This document shows positions 1 to 8,642 of a stretch of DNA of 64,000 bases, piece by piece. A program made the position numbers and the translations under genes. Origin of the DNA: Streptomyces sp. NBC_00554 (GTDB lineage: Bacteria > Actinomycetota > Actinomycetes > Streptomycetales > Streptomycetaceae); contig NZ_CP107799.1 in assembly GCF_041431135.1 (NCBI RefSeq), positions 7,812,001 through 7,876,000 of the forward strand, given 5' to 3'. The notes beneath the pieces were generated by a model. It was not told where the DNA came from, made no database searches, and saw nothing but the letters and a program-made list of their open reading frames with translations. Each line of letters begins with the position of its first letter. Position 1 is the stretch's first letter.

Positions 1-381
1 GACGCGGATCTCGTCGAGTTCGGTACGAGCAGCAAGCGGGTGAAGTTCCGCCGGGGTGAGTCCGTGCTGAAGGTGCTCGAGCGCTTCGGCGACCTCGGCG
101 GCACCAACACCACCGAGGCGGTCCGGCAGCACTTCAAGAAGCACGACCGGGTGCTGATCGTCACCGACGAGCAGGCTGCGGCGAGCTACTACGGCGACCC
201 GACCGAGCAGGTTCCGGCGCAGGTGCCGGTCTATACGTGGAACCTGGCCGGGTACCGGGCGGGGCACGGTCCGTCGGGGCGGGGGAATCGGCACACGTTC
301 GGTGGGCTTTCGGATGCGGCTTTTCGGATGGTGCCGCTGTTGGAGGGGGCTCGGGATGCGGATTGGCCTTGGGGGGCCTGA
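1..381 (+). CDS. TROVE domain protein, C-terminal part (Ro60-like)
   Basis: The reading frame is open from base 1 and the start lies outside the window; about 126 C-terminal residues are present. The fragment looks like the von Willebrand A-like half of Ro60/TROVE proteins. It has a GGTNT segment and a following hydrophobic strand ending in TDEQ, which match the second and third MIDAS-type metal-ligand positions of that fold. Ro60-family proteins form a ring that binds Y-like non-coding RNAs and misfolded RNA; bacterial versions act in RNA turnover under stress. No Y RNA gene can be judged because upstream sequence is missing. The identification rests on the C-terminal part only. Confidence 0.75.
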   Translation, partial: DADLVEFGTSSKRVKFRRGESVLKVLERFGDLGGTNTTEAVRQHFKKHDRVLIVTDEQAAASYYGDPTEQVPAQVPVYTWNLAGYRAGHGPSGRGNRHTFGGLSDAAFRMVPLLEGARDADWPWGA

Positions 382-473
382 CTGGGCTCGGCTTCGGCTG
401 AGTCGTGGCCTCGGCTGAGTACCGGGTTCGGTTTGGTTTGGGTGCGGCCCGTGCTTCGGTGCGGGTCGCACTC

Positions 474-502
474 TTGTGCGGGAGCTACCTGACATCTAAC
501 AT
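474..502 (+). promoter_or_regulatory. Candidate promoter of the GntR gene, leaderless
   Basis: TTGTGC at 474-479 and TAACAT at 497-502 are separated by 17 bp, a sigma70/HrdB-like arrangement. The expected start of transcription falls at about 509-511, on the ATG at 511. No Shine-Dalgarno sequence precedes that ATG, so the mRNA is probably leaderless. This is inferred from sequence only. Confidence 0.45.
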
Positions 503-510
503 TTCAGTGC

Positions 511-1152
511 ATGGAAGCGATACCTCGGACCCTGCTCAGGGACCGCGCGTACGAGGCGATACGGGACGCCATCGTGGCCGGCGACATCGCGCCAGGCGCG
601 GTCGTGAAGGACGCCGAACTGGCCGAGCGCCTCGGGCTTTCGCGGGCGCCCGTACGGGATGCCTTCTCCCGGCTCGTCGACGAAGGCCTGCTGGAGTCCA
701 AGCCGCAGAGCTACACGCGGGTGACCCCTGTCGTGGCCGCCGATGTCCGCGACGCCGCGGCCGTCGTCGGCGCCATGCACGAGCTGGTCACCCGGGCGGC
801 GCTGCCCCGGCTTCTCGCCGAGCACATCGGTGCCATGCGGGAGTCCAACGCGCGCTTCGCCGCGGCCGTGCGCGACGGTGACGTGTCCGCCGCGCTGCGT
901 GCCGACGACGAGCTGCACGACGTACTCGTCCGGGTGAGCGGGAATGGTGCCGCCGCCGCCACCGTCGCCCGCTACACCCCGCTCATCCGGCGCCTTGAGC
1001 GGCGCCGGTTCGGCGAGGGCGGCAACTGCCGTTCGGCCGGGCTGCACGACGAGTTGATCGACGCCTGTGCCGTCGGCGACGTGGACGAGGCCGTCCGCGT
1101 CACGGCGGAGATCTGGCGTGGCCTCGAAGACCTGGCCGATCTCGATACCTGA
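511..1152 (+). CDS. GntR/FCD-family transcriptional regulator
   Basis: A 213-residue DNA-binding repressor-type protein. Residues about 5-75 form the winged helix (AYEAIRDAIVAGDIAPG, then a recognition helix ending LGLSRAPVRDA). Residues about 85-205 form an all-helical FCD effector domain with the usual DELHDVLVRVSGN metal/ligand segment. It lies 14 bp upstream of acdS in the same direction, so it probably controls that gene and possibly itself, with an amino-acid-like or small carboxylate effector. In Proteobacteria acdS is often controlled by an Lrp-type regulator; the GntR pairing here is inferred from position. Confidence 0.85.
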   Translation: MEAIPRTLLRDRAYEAIRDAIVAGDIAPGAVVKDAELAERLGLSRAPVRDAFSRLVDEGLLESKPQSYTRVTPVVAADVRDAAAVVGAMHELVTRAALPRLLAEHIGAMRESNARFAAAVRDGDVSAALRADDELHDVLVRVSGNGAAAATVARYTPLIRRLERRRFGEGGNCRSAGLHDELIDACAVGDVDEAVRVTAEIWRGLEDLADLDT

Positions 1153-1166
1153 TCCGTGGAGGACCC

Positions 1167-2183
1167 ATGTCACTTGACTCGTATGCCCGTTACCCCCTGC
1201 TCTTCGGTCCCTCGCCCGTGCACCCGTTGGAGCGGCTCACCAAGCACCTTGGTGGCGCCTCGCTCTGGGCCAAGCGGGAGGACTGCAACTCCGGGGTTGC
1301 TTACGGGGGGAACAAGACCCGCAAGCTGGAGTACCTCGTCGCCGACGCGCTTGCCCAGGGCTGCGACACGCTTGTTTCCATTGGTGGGGTGCAGTCCAAC
1401 CACACCCGTCAGGTCGCGGCCTGCGCGGCGCGGGCCGGGCTGAAGTGTGTTCTGGTTCAGGAGAGTTGGGTGGAGTGGCCCGACTCCGTCTACGACAAGG
1501 TCGGGAACATCCTGATCAGCCGGCTCGCCGGTGCCGACGTACGGCTCGTGCGGGCCGGGTTCGGGATCGGGTTCAAGGAGAGCTGGGAGCGGGCGCTGGC
1601 TGAGGTGGTGGAGGCGGGCGGTAAGCCGTATGCCATTCCGGCGGGGGCTTCCGATCATCCGCTGGGCGGGCTGGGGTTTGCCGGCTGGGCCTACGAAGTC
1701 GCCGAGCAGGAGCGGGAGTTGGGGGTTTTCTTCGACACCGTTGTGGTGTGTTCGGTGACCGGGTCCACCCAGGCCGGGATGGTCGCCGGGTTCGCCGCAC
1801 TGGAGGAGGTGGGTGGGCGGTCGCGGCGTGTTGTCGGGATCGACGCGTCGGCTGCGCCTGCGCGTACCCGTGAGCAGGTTGCCCGGATTGCCCACGGGAC
1901 GGGGCAACTCATCGGTGTGCAGAAGGAGTTGACCGAGGCGGACGTCGAGCTGGACGAGCGGTATCACGCGGGGACTTATGGGATACCCGATGAGGCCACG
2001 CTGGACGCGATGCGGCTTGCCGCGCGGACGGAGGGGATGGTTACCGACCCCGTGTACGAGGGGAAGTCGATGGCCGGGATGGTGGATCTGGTGGCGCGGG
2101 GGGAGATCGCGGGGGACTCGACCGTGCTGTACGCGCATCTGGGCGGGCAGCCTGCGTTGAACGCCTACAGTGCGTTGTTCTGA
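1167..2183 (+). CDS. acdS: 1-aminocyclopropane-1-carboxylate deaminase
   Basis: PLP enzyme (338 residues, the normal length) that opens ACC to 2-oxobutyrate and ammonia. In plant-associated bacteria it lowers host ethylene. The PLP lysine is K50 in GGNKTRK. The residues that separate true ACC deaminases from D-cysteine desulfhydrases are kept: Tyr-Glu in DPVYEGKS (about 297-298) and Leu in YAHLGG (about 325), which align with Tyr294, Glu295 and Leu322 of the Pseudomonas enzyme. A GGAGG ribosome site lies 4 bp before the ATG. It probably forms a two-gene operon with the upstream GntR regulator. The enzyme is cytoplasmic, with no signal peptide. Confidence 0.92.
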   Translation: MSLDSYARYPLLFGPSPVHPLERLTKHLGGASLWAKREDCNSGVAYGGNKTRKLEYLVADALAQGCDTLVSIGGVQSNHTRQVAACAARAGLKCVLVQESWVEWPDSVYDKVGNILISRLAGADVRLVRAGFGIGFKESWERALAEVVEAGGKPYAIPAGASDHPLGGLGFAGWAYEVAEQERELGVFFDTVVVCSVTGSTQAGMVAGFAALEEVGGRSRRVVGIDASAAPARTREQVARIAHGTGQLIGVQKELTEADVELDERYHAGTYGIPDEATLDAMRLAARTEGMVTDPVYEGKSMAGMVDLVARGEIAGDSTVLYAHLGGQPALNAYSALF

Positions 2184-2256
2184 GATGGGGGCTCGGGGCC
2201 GGCGACTCGTCTGAGTAAAGTACGGAGAGGGTCCCCGGTTGGCGAGGAGTGTCTGG

Positions 2257-2823
2257 ATGGCGCAGGTCAAGCCGATGCGGGCGGATGCGCGGCGGAACTA
2301 TGAGCGGCTGCTCAAAGAGGCGGCGGTCGCCTTCGCCGAGCACGGGGAGGGTGCGTCGCTCGACGACATCGCGAAGAAGGCCGGGGTCGGGTCCGGGACG
2401 CTGTACCGGCACTTTCCTACGCGGCGGGCGCTGTTGGAGGCCGTGTACGTCGACACCATCGAGGCGATTGCCGCTCGCGCGGACGCGATCGCGGCGGTGT
2501 TGCCGCCTGGCGAGGCGCTGGTGGAGTGGCTGAACGAGCTGAGCCTGTCCATGATCCAGGTCCGCGGGCTGAAGGCGCTGCTGGGGAGTGCTGTCGCGGA
2601 GTCGAGCCCCGCCGTGCGCACTGCGTGCGGGACCTCGCTGAACAGGGCGGTCGCTCGGCTGGTCGAGGCGGCTCAGCTTGAGGGGACGCTGCGGGGGGAT
2701 GTGCTGCCTGTCGAGGTTTTGCGGCTGGCTCTTGGGGTGGCCAGTGCGTCGGAGCTGACTGACGGCGAGGGGAAGCAGATCCGGCGGTATCTGGCGCTGC
2801 TCACGGAGGGGCTTCGGCCTTAA
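2257..2823 (+). CDS. TetR-family transcriptional regulator
   Basis: A 188-residue repressor. Residues about 10-55 hold the TetR helix-turn-helix (LLKEAAVAFAEHGEGAS, then IAKKAGVGSGTLYRHFPTR), followed by a helical ligand-binding domain. The frame could start at a TTG at 2239, but GAGGAG at 2244-2249 sits 7 bp before the ATG at 2257, so that start is chosen. The neighbours are acdS upstream and a convergent TerD gene, so the target is unclear; self-regulation is the default inference. Confidence 0.85.
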   Translation: MAQVKPMRADARRNYERLLKEAAVAFAEHGEGASLDDIAKKAGVGSGTLYRHFPTRRALLEAVYVDTIEAIAARADAIAAVLPPGEALVEWLNELSLSMIQVRGLKALLGSAVAESSPAVRTACGTSLNRAVARLVEAAQLEGTLRGDVLPVEVLRLALGVASASELTDGEGKQIRRYLALLTEGLRP

Positions 2824-2865
2824 CGCCGGGTGCGCCCTGAGTGCCTGCTGTCCGGTGGGTGGGTC

Positions 2866-2980
2866 GGGGGCGTGCCGGTACGTCCCCGCCCGTCGCCGCC
2901 GGATCAGACCTTGGGCGAGTGGAGACGGGTTCGGTGACGCGAACGTACGCGACGGGCATGGGACGTACCGGCACGCCCCC
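2866..2980. repeat. Perfect 21-bp inverted repeat in a convergent gap
   Basis: Arms at 2866-2886 and 2960-2980 are exact reverse complements (core GCCGGTACGTCC) around a 73-bp centre. The repeat lies between the convergent tetR and terD genes. It may act as a two-way terminator or may be a remnant of a short mobile repeat. The loop is long for a simple terminator. Confidence 0.7.
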
Positions 2981-3057
2981 TTCCGTCGTTTTGCGGGTGC
3001 GGGAGGGGGCGGTGCGGTGCGTGGTGGTGCGTGGTTTGCGTGTGCCGTTCGGTGTGG

Positions 3058-4248
3058 TCAGAGGGCCTGGGCTGCTGGCTTCACCATGCCGCGGACTGTG
3101 CGGGACTTGACGAAGTCGCCCAGGGCCGTCATTTCCCATTCGCCGGAGAACTGCTTGATCAGCTTGGCCATGATGACGCCTGTCTGGGCTTCGGCGCTGG
3201 TGAGGTCGAAGCGGACCAGTTCCTCGCCTGTGGCGGCGTCCAGGAGGCGGCAGTAGGCCTTGGCGACCTCGGTGAACTTCTGGCCGGAGAAGGAGTTGAC
3301 CGTGAAGACCAGGCCCGTGACCTCCTGGGGGAGACGGCCCAGGTCTACGACGATCACCTCGTCGTCGCCGCCGCCCTCGCCCGTGAGGTTGTCGCCGGAG
3401 TGCTTGATCGCGCCGTTGACGATGGAGAGCTTGCCGAAGTAGCAGCTGTCGATGTGGTTGCGCTGCGGGCCGTACGCGATGACCGAGGCGTCCAGGTCGA
3501 TGTCCTTGCCGCGGAACGCGGGCTCCCAGCCGAGGCCCATCTTGACCTGGGAGAGCAGCGGGCGGCCGCCCTTGACCAGGGAGACGGTCTGGTTCTTCTG
3601 GAGGCTCACCCGGCCCTTGTCCAGGTTGATCTTGCCGGAGGGGGGAGGGGTGGGGGCCGCGGTCGTGGTGGGGGGAGCCGACGGGGGCGGCGGGGTCGTC
3701 ACCTGGGGCTGCGGGGCGGGGGTCGGCTGGGGTGCTGCCGGGGTCGGTTCCTCCACCGAGACGCCGAAGTCTGTGGCGATGCCTGCCAGGCCGTTTGCGT
3801 AGCCCTGGCCTACGGCTCGGGCCTTCCAGGCGCCGTTGCGGAGGTAGACCTCCACGATCACCAGGGCCGTTTCCGAGCCCAGCTGGGGCGGGGTGAACGA
3901 CGCCAGTACGGAGTTGTCGTCCGCGTTGCGGATCGTGGCCGTGGGTTCGATGCCCTGGAAGGTCTGGCCCGCGGCGTCCGGGCTTGCCGTGACGACGATC
4001 TTCTCGATGCCCGGGGGGACCGCGGACGTGTCGACCGTGATCGCGTCGGGGGCCGTGCCGCCGCCCGAGCGGTAGGTCACTCCCGGGCCCGTGGGCTGGT
4101 TGTAGAAGATGAAGTCGTCGTCGGAGCGCACCTTGCCGTCGGCGGTGAGCAGCAGGCTCGAAACGTCGAGCCGCACCGGGGCGGCGACGTCCACCGTCAC
4201 GCGGGCGACGGGGAGAGGGATGTTCGAGCCGGGGGTCATAGCTGTCAT
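3058..4248 (-). CDS. Two-domain TerD-family protein
   Basis: A 396-residue protein with two TerD domains, about 25-165 and 215-375, joined by a Pro/Thr/Ala-rich linker (about 168-210). Both repeats carry family landmarks: DDDFIFYNQP in the first, and DLDASVIAYG and GDNLTGEGGGDDEVIVVDL in the second; these acidic clusters bind calcium in characterised TerD proteins. TerD proteins are linked to tellurite resistance, stress and cell-surface processes and are abundant in Streptomyces. No other ter genes adjoin it. An alternative start three codons downstream is possible. Confidence 0.88.
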   Translation of the reverse strand: MTAMTPGSNIPLPVARVTVDVAAPVRLDVSSLLLTADGKVRSDDDFIFYNQPTGPGVTYRSGGGTAPDAITVDTSAVPPGIEKIVVTASPDAAGQTFQGIEPTATIRNADDNSVLASFTPPQLGSETALVIVEVYLRNGAWKARAVGQGYANGLAGIATDFGVSVEEPTPAAPQPTPAPQPQVTTPPPPSAPPTTTAAPTPPPSGKINLDKGRVSLQKNQTVSLVKGGRPLLSQVKMGLGWEPAFRGKDIDLDASVIAYGPQRNHIDSCYFGKLSIVNGAIKHSGDNLTGEGGGDDEVIVVDLGRLPQEVTGLVFTVNSFSGQKFTEVAKAYCRLLDAATGEELVRFDLTSAEAQTGVIMAKLIKQFSGEWEMTALGDFVKSRTVRGMVKPAAQAL

Positions 4249-4347
4249 GACTGGGGTAACGAGCGGGGGCGCTTTACCGTTCCCTTACCAAGCGAGGAGT
4301 TGCTCCGGGTGGGGGGTGGGGGCCCGCCCGAAGCAACTCTGGCTGCC

Positions 4348-5337
4348 TTATGGCACTACTACGATCTTCCTTCCCACTCCCGATGCGAACTGCTCCAGCG
4401 CCTGTGGGTAGCTGGTCAGCGGCATGCGGTCGCTGATGAAGATGTCGGGGTCCAGGACACCGGTCGCGAACAGTTCCGCCGCTCGTTCGAAGCTGTGGAG
4501 CACCGCCATGGAGCCGGTGATCGTGATTTCTTGGTTGTAGATGCGGTACGGGTCGATCGTCACGCGGGTTGCGTAGTCGGCCACTCCGAACTGGAGGAAG
4601 GTGCCGGCCTTTGCTACGCGGTCCAGGCCGTCCTGGATCGCGGCCGCGTTGCCGGTCGCGTCGATGACCAGGTCCCAGCCCTGCGGGCGGTCCAGTTCGT
4701 CGGCGGTCGTGGCCGAGGAGGAGACCCCCAGCAGTTGGGCCGTCGACAGGCGCTGCTGGTTGAGGTCCACCATGTCCACGCTCGCCGCGCCCGTGCGCTT
4801 CGCCAGCTCCAGCATCATCAGGCCCATCGTTCCGGAGCCGTAGATCAGGACATGGGCGCCGAGGCGGGACTGCAGGACGTCGTAGCCGCGTACCGCGCAG
4901 GACAGGGGTTCGACCAGGGCCGCGTCCTGGGTGCGGACGTGCTCGGGGAGCTTTACGCAGTTGGCCACGGGGGCTACGGCGAACTGGGCGGCTCCGCCGG
5001 CTGTGGTGACGCCGATCGCTGCCCAGCGTTCGCAGAGGTTGTTGTGGCCCGAACGGCAGTAGCGGCACTCGTAGCAGTAGAGGGAGGGGTCCACCGCTAC
5101 GCGGTCGCCGGTCGAGAGTTCCGTTACCTGGGTGCCGACGGCGACCACCTCGCCCGCGAACTCGTGACCCGGCACGATCGGCAGCTTGGGAGCGAACTCG
5201 CCCTGGAGGATGTGCAGGTCGGTGCCGCAGAGGCCGCAGGCGGCGACCTCGACGACGACCTCTCGGGGGCCCGGCGTCGGGTCCGGGACCTCGGCCACCA
5301 CGGCGCGGCCGACGGACTCGATGACTGCGGCCTTCAT
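4348..5337 (-). CDS. Zinc-dependent alcohol/polyol dehydrogenase
   Basis: A 329-residue MDR-superfamily dehydrogenase that probably oxidises a sugar alcohol to a ketose with NAD(P). Catalytic zinc ligands are C37 in CGLCGTD and H58-E59 in PGHEF. The structural-zinc cysteine cluster follows at about 90-104 (YCYECRYCRSGHNNLC). The Rossmann motif is YGSGTMG. Its ATG overlaps the stop of the upstream permease gene (ATGA), making it the last gene of the ABC operon. This suggests that the transported substrate is a polyol such as sorbitol, mannitol or xylitol; the exact substrate is not readable from sequence. Confidence 0.88.
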   Translation of the reverse strand: MKAAVIESVGRAVVAEVPDPTPGPREVVVEVAACGLCGTDLHILQGEFAPKLPIVPGHEFAGEVVAVGTQVTELSTGDRVAVDPSLYCYECRYCRSGHNNLCERWAAIGVTTAGGAAQFAVAPVANCVKLPEHVRTQDAALVEPLSCAVRGYDVLQSRLGAHVLIYGSGTMGLMMLELAKRTGAASVDMVDLNQQRLSTAQLLGVSSSATTADELDRPQGWDLVIDATGNAAAIQDGLDRVAKAGTFLQFGVADYATRVTIDPYRIYNQEITITGSMAVLHSFERAAELFATGVLDPDIFISDRMPLTSYPQALEQFASGVGRKIVVVP

Positions 5338-6212
5338 TTCACGGCTCCCAACGACAGGCCCTGGACCAGCTTGTCCTGGGCGGCGAACCCCGCGGCGAGC
5401 ACCGGCAGGGAGATGACGAGCGAGGCTGCGCACACCTTCGCCAGGAACAGGCCCTGGCTGGTGATGAAGCCGGTCAGGAAGACGGGGGCGGTTTCCGCGA
5501 CCACGCCGGTGAGGACCCTGGCGAAGAGGAGTTCGTTCCAGCTGAAGATGAAGCAGATCAGGGCCGTCGCGGCGATTCCGGGTGCGGAGATCGGGGCCAC
5601 GATGCGAGCGAGGATCGTGGGCAGCTTCGCGCCGTCTATCTGCGCCGCTTCGATGACAGCCACTGGGACTTCGGCCAGGAAGGACTGCATCATCCACACC
5701 GCGATCGGCAGGTTCATGGAGGTGTAGAGGATGACCAGGAGCCAGATGTTGTCCAGCATTCCGGTGTTCTTCGCGAAGAGGTAGATCGGGAGGAGGCCCG
5801 CCACGACCGGGAGCATCTTCGTCGAGAGGAAGAAGAACAGGACGTTCGTCCACTTCTTCACCGGGCGGATGGAGAGCGCGTACGCCGCCGGGAAGGCGAG
5901 GAGCAGGACGAGGAGGGTGGAGGCCAGTGACGCCGTGACCGAGTTGAGGAGCGCGGGCCAGGGGCTCGCGCCGCCGCCGGTGCCGAAGAACTCGCGGTAG
6001 CCGTCGAGGGTGAGGGCCGCGCCGAAGGACGGGGGGTTGGTCGCCGCGTCCGACTCGGAGTGGAAGGAGGTCAGGGCCATCCAGGCGATGGGGAGGAAGA
6101 AGATGATTCCCAGGAGCCAGGCGGCCAGGCCCAGGCCTGCTCCCCGCCTGCGGCGAGTGGGGTGCGTGGGGGGAGCGGGGGTCGTACGTGCGGGTGTTGC
6201 TGTCGCAGTCAT
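5334..6212 (-). CDS. Carbohydrate ABC transporter permease (MalG type)
   Basis: A 292-residue inner-membrane permease with about six hydrophobic segments. The EAA loop reads EAAQIDGAKLPTILARIVAP, which contacts the ATPase. The N-terminus starts with a Thr/Pro/Arg-rich stretch before the first membrane helix at about 28-48. The start overlaps the stop of the preceding permease as TGATG, and its own stop overlaps the dehydrogenase start, so translation is probably coupled. It pairs with the MalF-type permease at 6212-7150. Confidence 0.9.
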   Translation of the reverse strand: MTATATPARTTPAPPTHPTRRRRGAGLGLAAWLLGIIFFLPIAWMALTSFHSESDAATNPPSFGAALTLDGYREFFGTGGGASPWPALLNSVTASLASTLLVLLLAFPAAYALSIRPVKKWTNVLFFFLSTKMLPVVAGLLPIYLFAKNTGMLDNIWLLVILYTSMNLPIAVWMMQSFLAEVPVAVIEAAQIDGAKLPTILARIVAPISAPGIAATALICFIFSWNELLFARVLTGVVAETAPVFLTGFITSQGLFLAKVCAASLVISLPVLAAGFAAQDKLVQGLSLGAVK

Positions 6213-7150
6213 CAGCGGGACACCTCCTCGCGGAACAGGGACGAGACCACGCGGAGCGCGAAGGTCGCGATGATGATCGAGCCGATGACGACCAGGACGC
6301 CGGCGGCGGAGGCGAGGCCGTTCTCGTGGGCCTGGTAGAAGCTCTGGTAGACGGTGTAGGGGAGGTTCGCCGTGCCCAGGCCGCCCGAGGTGATGGTGAA
6401 GACCGCGTCGAAGTTCTGGACGATGTAGATCGAGCCCAGGAGGGCGCCCAGTTCGAGGTAGCGGCGCAGGTGGGGGAGGGTGAGGTAGCGGAAGACCTGC
6501 CAGTCGCTGGCGCCGTCCACCTTCGCGGCCTCGATCTGCTGGTGATCGCGGCTCTGCAGGCCCGCGAGCAGGATCAGCATCATGAACGGGGTCCACTGCC
6601 AGACGAGGGACGCCTCGACCGCCAGGAGCGGGGTGTTGGAGATCCAGTCCGGTTCCGGGCCGCCCACATAGTGCAGCAAGCCGTTGAAGAGGCCGTACTC
6701 CGGGTTGTAGAGCACATGCTTCCAGAGCAGGGCCGCCGCCACCGGGACCACCAGGAACGGTGCGATCAGGAGGGTTCGGACGATGCCCCGGCCGCGGAAC
6801 TTGCGGTCCAGGAGCAGGGCCAGGAGCAGGCCGAGGACCAGGCTGGCCAGGACCACCGTCACGGTCAGGAGGACCGTCGTCCAGACCGAGTGGCGCAGGT
6901 CGGCGTCGGTCAGGACGTCCGTGTAGTTGCTGAAGCCCGTGAAGTGGCGGGCGTCCGGGTAGAGGGCGTTCCAGTCGAAGAAGGAGATCACCAGCGTGGC
7001 CACGAACGGGAGCTGGGTCACGGCGATCATGAAGATGAGGGCGGGGAGGAGTGGGGCGCGGGTGGCCCAGGCGCGTATCCGGTCCGAGGGCGGCTTGCGG
7101 GTGGCGCTTACCGAAGCGGTGGCAAGGGGGGCTGTTGTCGTGGCGGTCAT
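6212..7150 (-). CDS. Carbohydrate ABC transporter permease (MalF type)
   Basis: A 312-residue membrane protein with about six helices and an EAA loop (EAAKVDGASDWQVFRYLTLP). It is the MalF-like partner of the next gene. The ATG at 7150 overlaps the stop of the lipoprotein gene. There is no ATP-binding subunit in the operon, as is usual for Streptomyces sugar importers that share the MsiK ATPase encoded elsewhere. Confidence 0.9.
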   Translation of the reverse strand: MTATTTAPLATASVSATRKPPSDRIRAWATRAPLLPALIFMIAVTQLPFVATLVISFFDWNALYPDARHFTGFSNYTDVLTDADLRHSVWTTVLLTVTVVLASLVLGLLLALLLDRKFRGRGIVRTLLIAPFLVVPVAAALLWKHVLYNPEYGLFNGLLHYVGGPEPDWISNTPLLAVEASLVWQWTPFMMLILLAGLQSRDHQQIEAAKVDGASDWQVFRYLTLPHLRRYLELGALLGSIYIVQNFDAVFTITSGGLGTANLPYTVYQSFYQAHENGLASAAGVLVVIGSIIIATFALRVVSSLFREEVSR

Positions 7151-8517
7151 CGTCCCTCGTACTCCTTCGAGATCTCTTCGGCGAGACTCTGGGACTTCTT
7201 CAGGGCCGACTCGACGGACTGGCGTCCGGCGATGGCCGCGCTGATCTCCTGCGAGACCTTGGTGCCGAGATCGGTGAACTCGGGGATGCCGACGAACTGG
7301 ATGCCGGGCGCGGGGCGCGGCTGCACGCCGGGGTCGGTGGGCTTGGCGCCCTCGATGGCCTCCTTCGTCATCTCCTGGAAGGCGCCGGCCTCCTTGAGGT
7401 AGTCGGCGTTCGTGTACGTCGAGGCACGCTTGCCGGCCGGGACGTTGGACCAGCCGATCTCGTCGCCGACCAGCTGCTCGTACTCCTTGCTCGACGCCCA
7501 GGAGACGAACTTCCAGGCCTTGTCCGGGTTCCGGGACGCGTCCTGGATGCCCCAGGCCCAGGTGTAGAGCCAGCCGGAGGAGTCGGTCTTCTCCACCGGA
7601 GCGGGTACGTAGCCGATCTTGCCCTTGACCGGGGAGTCGGCCGCCTCCAGTGAACCGGCGGCGGAGGTGGCGTCGTACCACATGGCCGTCTTGCTCTGGG
7701 TCATGTTGTTGAGGCACTCGGCGAAGCCGGACTGGGGAGCGCCCGATTCACCGTGCTCGCGGACGAGGTCCACGTAGAACTTCGTGGCCGCCTCCCACTC
7801 GGGGGAGTCGAGCTGGGCGTTCCAGTCCTTGTCGAACCAGGTGCCGCCGAAGGTGTTCACGATGGTGGTGAGCGGGGCCATGACCTCGCCCCAGCCGGGC
7901 AGGCCGCGCAGACAGATGCCCTTCATGCCCGACTCGGCGCCGTCGGCCTGCGCGGCGAGGTCGGCGACCTGCTCCCAGGTGGGATGCGCCGGCATCGTGA
8001 GGCCCTTCTCCGCGAACACGTCCTTGCGGTACATCAGGAAGGACGACTCGCCGTAGAACGGCTGCCCGTAGAGCTTGCCGTCCTCGGCCGTGAGGGACTC
8101 CCGCATCGGGGTGAGGATGTCCTGCTCGTCGAAGGCGCTGTCCTTCTGCACGTACGAGTCCATCTCGTGCAGCCAGCCGTTCTTGGCGTAGATCGGTATC
8201 TCGTAGTTGCTGAGCGTGGCGACGTCGTACTGGCCCGCCTGGTTGGCGAAGTCCTGGCTGATCTTGTCGCGGACGTCGTTCTCCGGCAGCACGGTGAAGT
8301 TCACCTTGATGCCGGTCTCCTTGGTGAAGTGGGCGGCGGTGAGCTTCTGCAACTCGACCATCTGCGGGTTGTTGACCATCAGTACGTTGATGGAGTTCCC
8401 GCCGGAGCCCGCCCCGCCCGCTCCGGTCCAGCAGCCGGAGAGCAGCGGGGTGAGCAGCGTCCCTGCGGCTGCCGCGGCGAGCAGTGCGCGCGGCCTCCGT
8501 CGGCTCGGGGTTCGCAT
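7147..8517 (-). CDS. Sugar/polyol ABC transporter substrate-binding lipoprotein
   Basis: A 456-residue extracellular solute-binding protein of family 1. A signal peptide with an Arg-rich N-region ends in the lipobox LLSGC (lipidated C29). AGGAG lies 7 bp before the ATG. It is the first transporter gene after the DeoR regulator and overlaps the next permease gene by ATGA. With the dehydrogenase at the operon end, the cargo is probably a sugar alcohol; family 1 proteins of SmoE type bind sorbitol or mannitol. The substrate is inferred, not shown. Confidence 0.9.
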   Translation of the reverse strand: MRTPSRRRPRALLAAAAAGTLLTPLLSGCWTGAGGAGSGGNSINVLMVNNPQMVELQKLTAAHFTKETGIKVNFTVLPENDVRDKISQDFANQAGQYDVATLSNYEIPIYAKNGWLHEMDSYVQKDSAFDEQDILTPMRESLTAEDGKLYGQPFYGESSFLMYRKDVFAEKGLTMPAHPTWEQVADLAAQADGAESGMKGICLRGLPGWGEVMAPLTTIVNTFGGTWFDKDWNAQLDSPEWEAATKFYVDLVREHGESGAPQSGFAECLNNMTQSKTAMWYDATSAAGSLEAADSPVKGKIGYVPAPVEKTDSSGWLYTWAWGIQDASRNPDKAWKFVSWASSKEYEQLVGDEIGWSNVPAGKRASTYTNADYLKEAGAFQEMTKEAIEGAKPTDPGVQPRPAPGIQFVGIPEFTDLGTKVSQEISAAIAGRQSVESALKKSQSLAEEISKEYEGR

Positions 8518-8590
8518 GGATCACTCCTGGACGTAGACGTATACGTATGGGGATATAAGGGGCGTGGATGGGTGGGGATGTGCCTGGGTG

Positions 8591-8642
8591 GGTTGGGTTT
8601 TCAGACTTGGCGGGGAGGGGTCGGTTTGTTTCTCAGACTCGG
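8591..8642. repeat. Degenerate direct repeat over the deoR stop codon
   Basis: Bases 8591-8610 and 8623-8642 match at 16 of 20 positions with a 32-bp period. The right copy contains the stop codon of the DeoR-family gene (TCA at 8633-8635) and the left copy contains an equivalent TCA. It looks like an old duplication of the gene end. Confidence 0.6.

Noticed and set aside
2841..3110. 89-residue frame in the tetR-terD gap
   Set aside because: No ribosome site, odd composition, and it overlaps the inverted repeat and the terD end.
3031..5727. 898-codon open frame on the plus strand across the TerD and dehydrogenase genes
   Set aside because: It is antisense to two clear genes, is very rich in Gly/Arg/Val/Asp and has no family features. 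It is a by-product of high GC.
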